A DNA stretch of 64,000 bases from contig CAUCLI010000005.1 in the NCBI GenBank assembly GCA_958443615.1, positions 62,001 to 126,000 on the forward strand, written 5' to 3'. A model generated the notes under the pieces. The model was not told the origin of the DNA. It ran no database searches and saw only the letters and a program-made list of their open reading frames with translations. Position 1 is the stretch's first letter, and each line of letters begins with the position of its first letter. The DNA is from an uncultured Collinsella sp. (GTDB taxonomy: Bacteria; Actinomycetota; Coriobacteriia; Coriobacteriales; Coriobacteriaceae). Made by a program: the position numbers and the translations under genes. Positions 18,543-27,317 of this stretch are shown here, piece by piece.

Positions 18543-19925
18543 TTGCCTAACTACACCACCTCCTATTCCACCAAGAACAAGCCTCGCTACCGCAAGAACA
18601 CGAACGGGCGCCTCTCCGGCGCCCGTAAACCGCCGCATCGCAAGAACGCCCAGTACCTGCGTCGCACGCAGGGCTTCGGCGGTCGCCGTCGCTCGGGCCA
18701 CGGGTACGGCGGCAACGATCGGCGCCCCTATGCGCTGATCGTGGTCGGCTGCGCCTTCCTGCTGTTCGTGGCGAGCATCGTGTGGTACGCCAACCGCAGC
18801 GTCGAGATCACGCTGAACGGCGAGACCGCGAAGATCCGCATCAACTCGACCATCGAGCGCATCATGAGCGAGAAGGAGCTCGAGACGCGCCCGGGCAACC
18901 TGCTCGCCGTGGACGACTCCGTCCTGGAGAAGGGCGGGGGGACCGCATGCACCGTGAAGCTCGACGGCAAGGCGGTCGATGCCGACCGCTTGGGCGAGGT
19001 TGAGCTGGTGGGCGGCGAGGACCTGGTCATCGGCGACGGCGAGAACGTCTATGAGGAGCACGAGGTCGAGGCGACCGCCATCGAGCCCACGCTCACCATC
19101 GACGGTTCGGGCCCGCTGCGCTTCGTGCGGACGTGGGGCGTGCCCGGCCGTTCCGAGGTCTGGACCGGCAAGAAGACCGGCATCGTTGCGGACAAGGGGG
19201 TCGTCAAGGACGTCGTGAACGCCGAGGTCACCTGCACCACGGTGACGCCCGACGTCAAGGGGAAGAAATACGTCGCGCTGACGTTCGACGAGGGCCCCAG
19301 CTCGCGCACGTCCGACATCCTGGATATCCTCAAGGAGAAGGGCGCGGAGGCGACGTTCTTCGTCTCGGGCGACAAGGTGGCATCCGCCTCGGCCGCCGTC
19401 AAGGCGATCGCCGAGTCGGGCAACGAGCTGGGCACCAACGCGTACTCCGACGTGAACCTCGGGTCGCTGTCCGCCGCCGACCTGCGTTCGCAGCTGAGCG
19501 ACAGCTTCAAGGCGGTCGAGCGCGCGGGCGCCGGCGAGGTCTCCCTCGTGAGGCCGCCCTTCGGCGAGTTCTCCGAGCAGAACTGGGCGGATGCCATGGA
19601 CCTGGTGAGCGCCGTCGTGTCTTGGAACGTCGATTCGGGTGACTGGCTGCTGCCGGGCGCCTCCGCGATGGCGGACACGGTCGTCGGCTCGGTGAGCAAC
19701 GGAAGCATCGTCTTGCTCACGGACAACGATGCGACGTCCGCTCAGACGGTGGAGGCCCTGCCGCAGATCATCGACCGCCTGCAGGCCGAGGGCTACGAGC
19801 TCGTGACGCTGTCCGACCTCATCGCCACCGATGACGACCTCAAGGACCTGGTCGACCTCTCTGCGGTGAAGATGCCCGAGAAAGCGAGCCTGCCCGTCGT
19901 CTCCGAGGCGTCTGAAACGGAATAA
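18543..19925 (+). CDS. Membrane-anchored polysaccharide-deacetylase-fold protein, probably inactive
   Basis: 460 residues, starting at TTG 18543 with GGGAG upstream. A basic cytosolic tail (1-60) and one membrane helix (about 62-84) lead to a ubiquitin/DUF348-like region and then a NodB domain (about 243-430). Active deacetylases have TFDDGP and an HxxxH zinc site. Here the first is TFDEGP (247-252) and the second is replaced (NELGTNAYSD, 294-303), so both His ligands are missing. RPPFG (337-341) and the DSGDW motif remain. The late LLHD-type motif is LLTD. It is therefore probably a binding or scaffold protein at the cell wall. A terminator follows at 19990. Confidence 0.85.
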   Translation: MPNYTTSYSTKNKPRYRKNTNGRLSGARKPPHRKNAQYLRRTQGFGGRRRSGHGYGGNDRRPYALIVVGCAFLLFVASIVWYANRSVEITLNGETAKIRINSTIERIMSEKELETRPGNLLAVDDSVLEKGGGTACTVKLDGKAVDADRLGEVELVGGEDLVIGDGENVYEEHEVEATAIEPTLTIDGSGPLRFVRTWGVPGRSEVWTGKKTGIVADKGVVKDVVNAEVTCTTVTPDVKGKKYVALTFDEGPSSRTSDILDILKEKGAEATFFVSGDKVASASAAVKAIAESGNELGTNAYSDVNLGSLSAADLRSQLSDSFKAVERAGAGEVSLVRPPFGEFSEQNWADAMDLVSAVVSWNVDSGDWLLPGASAMADTVVGSVSNGSIVLLTDNDATSAQTVEALPQIIDRLQAEGYELVTLSDLIATDDDLKDLVDLSAVKMPEKASLPVVSEASETE

Positions 19926-19989
19926 TGCGGAGTCGGGGCGAGCTATCGCAAGCCTTACGGAAGCCCCTCGCCCGCGCATGGTATAGTTA

Positions 19990-20027
19990 CTTGCGGTTGC
20001 GCCCCGACGGGTGCGACCGCAAGTTTT
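19990..20027 (+). terminator. Terminator after the deacetylase-fold gene
   Basis: Fifteen-bp stem (19990-20004 with 20009-20023, two wobbles), CGAC loop, then TTTT. It isolates the following magnesium unit from upstream transcription. Confidence 0.85.
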
Positions 20028-20171
20028 GTCATACATGAGGGTCACGAGAAAGGCCTGAGGTGAAACCTAAACCCCGACCACACAGTCGCTGACCCCTGCG
20101 AGTGGCTCCTTTCGCGCACAGCGCGGCAGACGGGCGCCCGCCGGGGTGCATCTGCATATTGAAGGAGCACT
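20028..20171 (+). promoter_or_regulatory. Possible structured leader of the magnesium unit
   Basis: This 144-bp gap holds no gene. It contains GAGGTGAAACCT and several GC-rich self-complementary stretches before the ribosome site GAAGGAG. Mg2+-responsive M-box RNAs often precede mgtE, but I cannot match the full consensus here, so the call is tentative. Confidence 0.25.
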
Positions 20172-22052
20172 ATGAACTACTTTTCCGAAATGCTCAAACT
20201 CCCGGTCGTCGATGCGGCCGGCGAGAAAATCGGCGTCGTGAACGACTTGGGCATCGCCACGGGCGAGGTCTTTCCGCGCGTCACCGCGCTCGCCTTCCAG
20301 GGTCCGGGCAAGACCCCGTTCATGATCTCGTGGCGCAAGTACGTAGAGCGCTTCGATGAGGACGGCGTGTACCTCAAGTACCCTGCCACCGACATCCGCT
20401 TCTCCTACTTGCAGCCCGATGAGGTCCTGCTCGCTCGCGACATCATGAACAAGCAGATCGTCGACACGCAGGGCATGAAGGTCGTGCGCGTGAACGACAT
20501 CAAGCTGTCCACCACCGGGGAGAACCAGCTGCGCCTGCTCGGCGCCGAGGTCGGCGCCCGCGGCCTTTTGCGCGCGATCCACCCGCTGCTCGAGCGCGTG
20601 AGCGTGAAAGTCGCCAAGATGCTCGGCAAGCCGCTCGCCGAGGACATCATCGCCTGGTCCTACATGGACCTGCTCGAGCGCTCCACCAAGCAGATCAAGC
20701 TCTCCGTCTCGCACAAGACCCTCTCCGAGCTGCACCCCGCCGACATCGCCGACATCATCGAGCAGCTCGATCCGCGTCTGCGCACGCAGGTGTTCGCGCA
20801 GCTCGACACCGAGCAGGCGGCCGAGGCCATCACCGAGCTCGACGACGATGAGCTCATGACCGAGATGCTCGAGGGCCTGTCCGACCGCGAGGCGTCCACG
20901 ATGCTCGCCACGATGGACCCCGATGACGCCGCCGCGCTCATCGAGGAGCTCGATTACGAGAAGGCCGAGAAGCTCCTGCGCCTCATGGGCGTCAAGGAGG
21001 AGAAGGCCATCCGCAACCTGCTCGGATACGAGGAGGACACCGCCGGCCGCATCATGACCAACCAGTTCGTGGCGCTGCCCGCGACCTCCACGGTCCAGGA
21101 CGCCATAGACGCCCTGCGCGGTCTCGACGAGGACTTCGAGAGCATCTACTACGTCTACACCACCGACGTCGAGGGCGCGCTGACGGGCGTGCTCTCCATG
21201 CGCACCCTGGTGGTCGCGGAGCACTCCGACCGCTTGAAGGACCTCGCGTACCGCGACGTGGTGTGGGTCGCCCCGGACCTCGATCAGGAGCTCGTGGCCG
21301 ACGAGATGACCAAGTACGACCTCGTCGCGATTCCCGTGTGCGACGAGAACCGCCATATCCTCGGCATCGTCACGGTCGACGACGCCCTCGACGTCATCGC
21401 CGAGGAGCACGCCGAGGACCTGCAGATCGCCGGCGTCTCGGTGAGCGAGAACAACGCGGGCGAGTCAACGCATGCGTTCTCCTGGTTCGCACAGCGTCAG
21501 TACTGGATCGTGGTGTGGGCCATCGCCGCCTGCGCCATCGCGGCCATCGTGGTGACGCCGTTCGAGAGCCTGGGCCACATGGGCGAGGCAGGCGCCCGCG
21601 AGATCGTCACGGGTCAGGGCATGATGGCCCTCATGCCCATCGCCGTCATGCCGGTGGTGCTACTCGCGTCCATGCGCATGGTCTCCTTCGTAAAGAACAG
21701 CTACCTCGAGTACGACGAGCGCGACGACGAGCCCAAGCCCTACCTGGGCTTCTTCCTCAAGACCACGTTCATCGGCGTTGTGCTGGCGGCCGTCGTGTTC
21801 CTGTGCGGCGAGCTCATGGCGACGACCTTGTTCGCCGACGCCGACCCTTGGGCGGCGAGCGCGCTGCTCGAGTGCTTCAAGGGCGCCGCCGCGGTCATCG
21901 TTGCCACATACGCGAGTGCCGTCGTCTACTTCTACGTGCTGTTCCGCAGCGACGAGAAGGACCAGGGCATCTCGGGCACCTCGCTCACGTTCGCCGCGGT
22001 GCTGTTGTCCGCGCTCGCGTATACGTTCCTCGGCGCCGTGCCGCTGCTGTAG
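20172..22052 (+). CDS. MgtE-like protein: PRC unit, MgtE-N, CBS pair and atypical membrane domain
   Basis: 626 residues. Domain order: a PRC-barrel-like N-terminus (1-~95), MgtE_N helical repeats (about 185-290, LHPADIADIIEQLDPRLR), a tandem CBS pair (about 290-425, opening with DTAGRIMTNQFVALP), then five hydrophobic segments (about 438-626). The cytosolic part is the classic Mg2+-sensing module. The membrane part lacks the GGNxGxQ-type pore motif of canonical MgtE, so whether it conducts Mg2+ itself is open. Twelve bases after its stop lies an NRAMP homologue with Mg2+-type site residues. One possibility is that this protein senses Mg2+ and gates or partners that transporter. Confidence 0.82.
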   Translation: MNYFSEMLKLPVVDAAGEKIGVVNDLGIATGEVFPRVTALAFQGPGKTPFMISWRKYVERFDEDGVYLKYPATDIRFSYLQPDEVLLARDIMNKQIVDTQGMKVVRVNDIKLSTTGENQLRLLGAEVGARGLLRAIHPLLERVSVKVAKMLGKPLAEDIIAWSYMDLLERSTKQIKLSVSHKTLSELHPADIADIIEQLDPRLRTQVFAQLDTEQAAEAITELDDDELMTEMLEGLSDREASTMLATMDPDDAAALIEELDYEKAEKLLRLMGVKEEKAIRNLLGYEEDTAGRIMTNQFVALPATSTVQDAIDALRGLDEDFESIYYVYTTDVEGALTGVLSMRTLVVAEHSDRLKDLAYRDVVWVAPDLDQELVADEMTKYDLVAIPVCDENRHILGIVTVDDALDVIAEEHAEDLQIAGVSVSENNAGESTHAFSWFAQRQYWIVVWAIAACAIAAIVVTPFESLGHMGEAGAREIVTGQGMMALMPIAVMPVVLLASMRMVSFVKNSYLEYDERDDEPKPYLGFFLKTTFIGVVLAAVVFLCGELMATTLFADADPWAASALLECFKGAAAVIVATYASAVVYFYVLFRSDEKDQGISGTSLTFAAVLLSALAYTFLGAVPLL

Positions 22053-22064
22053 GGTGATTCGATC

Positions 22065-23306
22065 ATGGAGCAAACGACCAAGAAGAAACTGACCGTCGCG
22101 GCGGTGCTCGGCGCCATGGGCCCGGGTTTGCTCGCCGCGCTTTCCGGCAACGACGCCGGCGGTATCGCCACCTATTCGAGCGCCGGCGCGAGCTACGGTT
22201 ACGCGACGCTGTGGATGCTTCCCGTGATGGCGCTGCTGCTCATCGTGGTGCAGGAGACGGCGGCCCGCTGCGGCTGCGTCACGGGTAAGGGCTTCGCCTC
22301 GCTCATCCGCGAGAAGTTCGGCGTGCGCAAGACGGCGCTCGCCATGGTGGCGCTCCTCATCGCCAACACTGCGGTGACCATCTCCGAGTTCGCGGGCATC
22401 GCGAGCGGCCTGGCGCTGTTCGGCATTCCCAAGACGGTGTCCGTGCCGCTGATGGGCCTGCTCATCTGGCTGCTCACCATGAGCGGGAGCTTCCGCCGCA
22501 TCGAGAAGATCCTCCTGCTCGTGAGTTGCGTGTTCGTGACATACGTCGTCGCCGCCTTCTTGGCAGGCCCCAACTGGGGCGAGGTGGCGCTCTCCACCGT
22601 GACGCCGAGCCTGATTCCCGAGCCGAGCTACGTCTCGCTGCTCGTGGCCACCATCGGTACCACCATCGCACCGTGGATGATCTTCCTCGCGCAGAATAAC
22701 GTGGTGGACAAGAACGCCGACGAGTCCGACATCGTCCTGCAGCGCATCGACACCACCACCGGCTCCGTGATCGCCTGCGCCATCGCATGGTTCATCATCA
22801 TCACGACCGGCGCGGTGCTGTATCCGGCGGGCATCCATGTCGCCGACGCCGCCGACGCCGCCCTCGCGCTCGAGCCCATCGCCGGCGAGTTCGCCACGGT
22901 CCTCTTCGCGGCGGGCCTGGTCGCGGCGAGTTTCCTGGCGGCCTGCGTGCTGCCCGGCGTGACGTCCTCGGCCATCTGCGAGGCATTTGGCTGGGAGCGC
23001 GGCGCCGACCGCAACTGGAGCGAGGCGCCGGTCTACCGCGGCATCATCACGGTGATCATCGTGGCGTCGGCCGCGCTCGTGATCTTGCCCGGCGTCGACC
23101 TGTTCCAGATCATGATGAGCGCGCAGGTCATCAACGGCGTGCTGCTGCCCATCCTGCTCGTGTTCCTGGTCTTCATAGCCGGTGACAAGCACATCATGGG
23201 CGCCCATCGCAACAGCCGCCTGTGGAACGTGCTCACCTGGGCCACCATCGTGCTCATCACGGTGCTCACGGTCGTGATGTTCGTCCTTCAGGCGCTGGGA
23301 TACTAG
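22065..23306 (+). CDS. NRAMP-related transporter, probably Mg2+-type
   Basis: 413 residues, 11 hydrophobic helices, SLC11/NRAMP fold. The metal-site motifs differ from Mn2+/Fe2+ transporters: helix 1 has DAGG (LSGNDAGGIAT) in place of DPGN, and helix 6 has APW (TTIAPWMIF) in place of MPH. Loss of the Met ligand is the feature reported for Mg2+-transporting NRMTs, first characterised from the related gut coriobacterium Eggerthella lenta. Being in one unit with an MgtE-like sensor supports Mg2+ as substrate. I avoid the name mntH for that reason. Confidence 0.85.
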   Translation: MEQTTKKKLTVAAVLGAMGPGLLAALSGNDAGGIATYSSAGASYGYATLWMLPVMALLLIVVQETAARCGCVTGKGFASLIREKFGVRKTALAMVALLIANTAVTISEFAGIASGLALFGIPKTVSVPLMGLLIWLLTMSGSFRRIEKILLLVSCVFVTYVVAAFLAGPNWGEVALSTVTPSLIPEPSYVSLLVATIGTTIAPWMIFLAQNNVVDKNADESDIVLQRIDTTTGSVIACAIAWFIIITTGAVLYPAGIHVADAADAALALEPIAGEFATVLFAAGLVAASFLAACVLPGVTSSAICEAFGWERGADRNWSEAPVYRGIITVIIVASAALVILPGVDLFQIMMSAQVINGVLLPILLVFLVFIAGDKHIMGAHRNSRLWNVLTWATIVLITVLTVVMFVLQALGY

Positions 23307-23444
23307 CGCGGGGCGTCCCCGACGGGCTCGCTTCGATCGCGTTACCGCCGTGTCACCGCGCCCCCTCGCCGTGCCACCGCGCTGCCTATCGTGCCGTGCC
23401 ACCGTTGCGCCGTGTCGCCCCCTCGCCGCTCTATTGCCGTACGT

Positions 23445-23491
23445 GTAATGTCGAAAAAATTCCGATTGAAGCGTACCAAAATCGACATTAC
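23445..23491. repeat. Inverted repeat with GTAATGTCGA arms
   Basis: Ten-bp perfect arms (23445-23454 and 23482-23491). The loop contains ATTGAAGCG. A related element lies at 24991-25027 and a half copy near 40930 (GTAATGTCGA), so it may be a dispersed palindrome. The rest of 23307-23578 is C-rich with no gene. Confidence 0.55.
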
Positions 23492-23578
23492 GCGCGCACG
23501 CGATGAGCGCACACGATGAGTGGCGTCACGCTCTCGTGTGTCGCTCCCGCCCAAGGGGGCATCCAAGCGGATACCTCG

Positions 23579-24673
23579 TCATCGCGGCCCGACGTGTTCG
23601 TATGGCGCGACGAGATCTGCATAACACTCAAGGGGAGGCCTTTCATCGAGGAAAATGAAGGGCGTTTGCGAGATCATCGCGCTGTCAACGTGCGGTCCCG
23701 ACGTGTCCCTCGGCACTCCGTAACTCTCAAGGAGCCGTGTGAAATAGGCGATGTCGAGAACGTCGTCATACGAGAAGCGAACGATGCGGGCTCCATGAAC
23801 GCTGAGGCGCGATTCTCTCAAACGTTCGGCTGTGAGCACTTCAACCAGGTCTTTTCCTTTAGTCATCGTCGGGTCGACGTATTTCCGCTTTCCGTCGAAC
23901 TCCCCGATAATCACCGTTCCGTCGTCGAGGGTCCAGCAGAAGTCGACGCGGATCACCCTACTCGGATTCATCGGGTCTCGACATTCAATCTGAAGGTCGG
24001 GCACGGCGAAGCCGAGCATGATCATCGTCGCGCGCGCAATGGACTCGCCTCCGCTTTCGCTGCGCGAATCGGCGAGCGACAAAACGTCAATCGTGCGTTG
24101 GAGATCGCGTGCCCTGGCCATCAGTGGATCCGCGATGATCAGCTCGATGAGTTCGCCTTTTGACATCCCGGTCTCTCGCAATGCGGAATCGGCTATGGGG
24201 AGTGAGGCGCGCAGGTCTCCGACATGCAGACATTGGTGGAGTGTCTGGGGGACAGCCGTCACGCGCATGCCGTTGACTATGTCAAACGCCGGACGCCTGG
24301 CAGACCTGGAGATGATTGATTTTGATCGCACTTGATGCGGGGCAAGGATATTCAACTTGTCGAGAAACTCATAGGATACGTTCCAACCCCTGATCGTTGC
24401 GGCGGTATAGCGATCGAAAATCCATTTCGGATGCAGTTGCGCGATCGCTTTGGCAATGTGCAAGATCTGGTCTCGTCGAGAAAGGGTGTCCCAGTATGCT
24501 CGTCGAACATAGACTCCACAACACGGAGAGAGGAGCGAACACGGCTTCGCGTGATTTGAACGATAGGCAAGAGCCCTCATGAGGTGCTTATCCTGAGGCC
24601 GGGCAAGGCATTGGCGATGTTGCTCTGCTTCGTCCAAGAGTGCCTCGATTTCATTGTCGTACTTGACCGCCAT
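23579..24673 (-). CDS. AbiEi-like/PD-(D/E)XK-like protein, orphan
   Basis: 364 residues. The N-terminal half resembles the AbiEi antitoxin-type winged-helix and linker proteins common in actinobacteria (AYWDTLSRRDQ, then RYTAATIRGW). The C-terminal half (about 215-320) looks like a restriction-endonuclease fold: GGESIARATMIMLGF, then RVDFCW and IIGEFDGKRKY, giving D, E and K spaced as in PD-(D/E)XK or DUF559 nucleases. No AbiEii-type toxin gene is adjacent. Its GC content is lower than that of its neighbours, consistent with transfer. Its role in defence is a guess. Confidence 0.65.
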   Translation of the reverse strand: MAVKYDNEIEALLDEAEQHRQCLARPQDKHLMRALAYRSNHAKPCSLLSPCCGVYVRRAYWDTLSRRDQILHIAKAIAQLHPKWIFDRYTAATIRGWNVSYEFLDKLNILAPHQVRSKSIISRSARRPAFDIVNGMRVTAVPQTLHQCLHVGDLRASLPIADSALRETGMSKGELIELIIADPLMARARDLQRTIDVLSLADSRSESGGESIARATMIMLGFAVPDLQIECRDPMNPSRVIRVDFCWTLDDGTVIIGEFDGKRKYVDPTMTKGKDLVEVLTAERLRESRLSVHGARIVRFSYDDVLDIAYFTRLLESYGVPRDTSGPHVDSAMISQTPFIFLDERPPLECYADLVAPYEHVGPR

Positions 24674-25038
24674 TGCCCTCCCTTCGCGTAGTGCCTTGGG
24701 TTAAGAGCATATTGGGGAGGTCTGACCGGATTTCACCTTGTGTCCCGGGTTATCGAACAGCGCTTCGGCATGTGTGTGGAAGACCTCCGATTCTCTCAGC
24801 TGCAAGAGCCTCGGCGGAGTGCCGTCGATGCGTTGGCCGGGGCATATCGACGTCAAAACAACGCATTCAACCGCGTGTCCGCGATCTCAATGGGCGGCCT
24901 GCGAAAGCGCGAAGTGGGGCGCAATGCGGATATGCGGTTGTGGATATGCGGTTGTGCGGATGGCGCCGACGCGTGGAAAGCGCGTGCAAAGTCGAAAATG
25001 AAGCGTTTCAAATGCCGTTTTTTCGACATCGCACGCTC
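24674..25038. other. Intergenic stretch with no supported gene
   Basis: This part of the gap between two minus-strand genes has short open frames but no credible start or composition. It holds a repeated GGATATGCGGTTGT (around 24928-24955) and the palindrome at 24991-25027. Confidence 0.5.
24991..25027. repeat. Inverted repeat with GTCGAAAA arms
   Basis: Arms 24991-24998 and 25020-25027, loop containing GAAGCGTTTCAAA. Similar in arms and loop to the element at 23445-23491, in reverse orientation. Confidence 0.5.
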
Positions 25039-25061
25039 AACCAGGCCATGAAGGCCTGGTT
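25039..25061 (-). terminator. Hairpin downstream of the acyltransferase-SGNH gene
   Basis: Perfect 9-bp stem (AACCAGGCC / GGCCTGGTT) with a 5-nt loop, 32 bp beyond the stop. No T-tract on the minus strand, so it is a weak terminator candidate. Confidence 0.4.
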
Positions 25062-25092
25062 CAGACTTTGAGCGCAGGCGCCGGTTGCTTGG

Positions 25093-27186
25093 TTATTTCA
25101 CACCGCTTTCGAGCTCGATCGGCTTCAAATCGAGCGTGCAGGCGGCCTTGGCGCTGTCGAGTACGCGCTGCGCGACCATGAGGCGCTCGTCATCGCCATC
25201 TTCGGGATGAACGGGCAGGTAGCGTGCCACCTGGTCGTCGATGAGCTGAAGGTACTCGGTGACGCCCGTCGATGAGAGATGGATGCCGTCGCCGTCGAAC
25301 AGGTCGTTGCGGTTGGCGCTGTGGGCGAACCAATCGATCAGGATGACGTTGTCATAGCGCCCGGCGGCGTCGGAGAGCACGCGGTTGTTCGGCTCGCACC
25401 AGGGGCGCGCGGCGCGGTTGTTGACGAATGCCACGATGCGCTTCTTGCCCGCGAGCTTCATCAGCTCATCGACGTTCTCGCTGGTGAAGGGGCCGTTGGT
25501 TCCCAATGCGAACACCGCGATGCGCCCGGCGAGGCCTTGGTCGACAAGCGATCGGTACACCTCGACGCCTGCGGTGAACTGACGGTTCATCGCCGCGTCG
25601 ATATGGCCGTGCGGGAACATCTGCGTGAACGCATCGACCGCGCGCAGCGAGACCGAGTCGCCGACCATCGTGATGTCGTACGCGCCCTCGGGAATCGAGC
25701 TTCCGTCCTCGCCGGTCCCGGATCCCCCGTCCGTGCCCGGAGCAGCGTCGCCGGCATCCTCGCCGACGCCGGCCCCCTCGGGGCCCCCGTTTCCGCCCGC
25801 GCCCTGGAGCAGGGCCGCGCCATCGTCGCTGAGTGCGGAGGTGGCGGGGACGAACGCGATGCCGCCGAGCGCCACGAGGACCGTGACGCCCGCGAGGGCC
25901 AACGGGGCGATGTTCGCTCGCGCCCAGCTCGGCAGCCCCTCGCGATCGCGCAGTCGGGCTGCCAGGCGCTTGGCGGCACCATGGCGGAACGGCGTCTCGA
26001 TGAAGCGATAGCACAGCTCCGATACGCCCACCACGACGGCGATCTGGCCGAGGTAGACCCACCAGGGCTTGGAGGTCACATCGCTTGCCGGGTTCATGAG
26101 CAGCAGCAGGGGATAGTGCCAAAGGTAGATGCTGTAGGAGCGCTGACCCAGCCAGACGAGCGGCTTGAGGGAGAAGATCCGCGCCAGATGGCTGTCCTCT
26201 TGCGCGCACGCGCCGATGACCATGAGGGTGAACAGAGACGCCAGCAAGATGCCGCCGCGGTAGGGGAACGCGGTGTAGCCGTTGGTGAACACGAAGAGCA
26301 GGAGCATGCCCGCGAGGCCGACGGCGCCCATGAGGTCGAGCGGCCCCGCCCCGAGGCGCTCGGGTGCGGGTTTCTCGAGCTTCGCGGCTGCCGCGCGCCA
26401 TGCACCGTGCGCGACTTGCGTGAGGCGCGCGCCCGGGATGAACGCGAGCCAGGCGCCCAAAAGCAGGGAGAACGCGCGCGTGTCGGTGCCGTAATAGATG
26501 CGGCTCGGGTCGGCGCCGGGACGGTAGAGGACCGCCATCTCGAGCGCCGAGACGGCCGCGAGGGCCAGTGCGGCGCGGCCGATGCGCCGCTCGGGTTGGC
26601 CTGCGCGCAGCGCGAGCATGAGCGCCACGGGCCAGACGAGGTAGAACTGCATCTCGATGGCGAGGGACCAGAAATGGGTGAGCGGGGAGGGGTCGCCCAC
26701 GGCGTTGAAATAGGACTGCTGGTTGAAGATCTGCCACCAGTTGTTGAGGAAGAGCGCGGACGGGATGATGTCCGGCCGCATCTTGGTGAGCATGACATGG
26801 TTGAACAGGGTGCACAGCGCGGCGCTCGCCACGATCACCGCGACGATCGCGGGGATGAGCCTGCGCAGGCGACGCTGCCAAAAGCCCTTGAGGTCGATGC
26901 GGCCCGTATGTGCGTGCTCGGTGAGCAGCAGGCGCGTGATCAGGTATCCCGAGAGGACGAAGAAGACGGTGACGCCCTGCATGCCGCCGGGGACGAGGTT
27001 GGGGCTGAGATGGTACAGGACGACCGCGGCGACGGCGAGTGTGCGAATGCCGTCGAGTGCGGGGATATAGGGCATGCGGCCCGCGCGATCGTGTGCTTCG
27101 CCGCCTTGCGAGTGCTTCGGTGAGGTGACCAAGGTGAGTCTTTCTGTCGAGTGCGTTTGTCGGTCTATCGCGATTCTAGCGCGCAT
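25093..27186 (-). CDS. Acyltransferase 3 with extracellular SGNH domain (OafA-like)
   Basis: Membrane O-acyltransferase fused to an SGNH-hydrolase-like domain, the layout of proteins that O-acetylate surface polysaccharide or peptidoglycan. About ten membrane helices (residues about 38-430) begin with PALDGIRTLAVAAVVLYHL. A Gly/Pro/Ser-rich linker leads to the C-terminal domain, with block I in ITMVGDSVSLR and the catalytic Asp-His pair in DGIHLS near the end. The ATG at 27186 has no ribosome site and a TAGAAT (27173-27178, minus) lies just inside. A TTG at 27132 after AGAAAG may be the true start. No glycan operon is adjacent. Confidence 0.87.
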   Translation of the reverse strand: MRARIAIDRQTHSTERLTLVTSPKHSQGGEAHDRAGRMPYIPALDGIRTLAVAAVVLYHLSPNLVPGGMQGVTVFFVLSGYLITRLLLTEHAHTGRIDLKGFWQRRLRRLIPAIVAVIVASAALCTLFNHVMLTKMRPDIIPSALFLNNWWQIFNQQSYFNAVGDPSPLTHFWSLAIEMQFYLVWPVALMLALRAGQPERRIGRAALALAAVSALEMAVLYRPGADPSRIYYGTDTRAFSLLLGAWLAFIPGARLTQVAHGAWRAAAAKLEKPAPERLGAGPLDLMGAVGLAGMLLLFVFTNGYTAFPYRGGILLASLFTLMVIGACAQEDSHLARIFSLKPLVWLGQRSYSIYLWHYPLLLLMNPASDVTSKPWWVYLGQIAVVVGVSELCYRFIETPFRHGAAKRLAARLRDREGLPSWARANIAPLALAGVTVLVALGGIAFVPATSALSDDGAALLQGAGGNGGPEGAGVGEDAGDAAPGTDGGSGTGEDGSSIPEGAYDITMVGDSVSLRAVDAFTQMFPHGHIDAAMNRQFTAGVEVYRSLVDQGLAGRIAVFALGTNGPFTSENVDELMKLAGKKRIVAFVNNRAARPWCEPNNRVLSDAAGRYDNVILIDWFAHSANRNDLFDGDGIHLSSTGVTEYLQLIDDQVARYLPVHPEDGDDERLMVAQRVLDSAKAACTLDLKPIELESGVK

Positions 27187-27254
27187 GCGTGTGCGCCATT
27201 CGAATATGTCATGACTGTTCTGTAAACGTTGCGATGACGTTTGCCGAATGCTCG

Positions 27255-27295
27255 AAAAGAGGGGCGCCCCGCAAGCCTTCGTGCTCGCGGGGCGC
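27255..27295 (-). terminator. Terminator after lemA
   Basis: Nine-bp GC stem (27264-27272 with 27287-27295). On the minus strand a short U-rich stretch follows (AAAA at 27255-27258 on the plus strand). Confidence 0.65.
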
Positions 27296-27317
27296 TCGAT
27301 CGGTTCGATGACGTCTT

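Noticed and set aside
22065..23306. Naming the NRAMP homologue mntH
   Set aside because: The DPGN and MPH metal-site motifs are replaced in the way reported for magnesium-type members, so a manganese transporter name would mislead.
24673..25071. Possible 132-residue plus-strand gene
   Set aside because: No ribosome site, biased composition, overlaps repeats and an inverted repeat. Likely chance.
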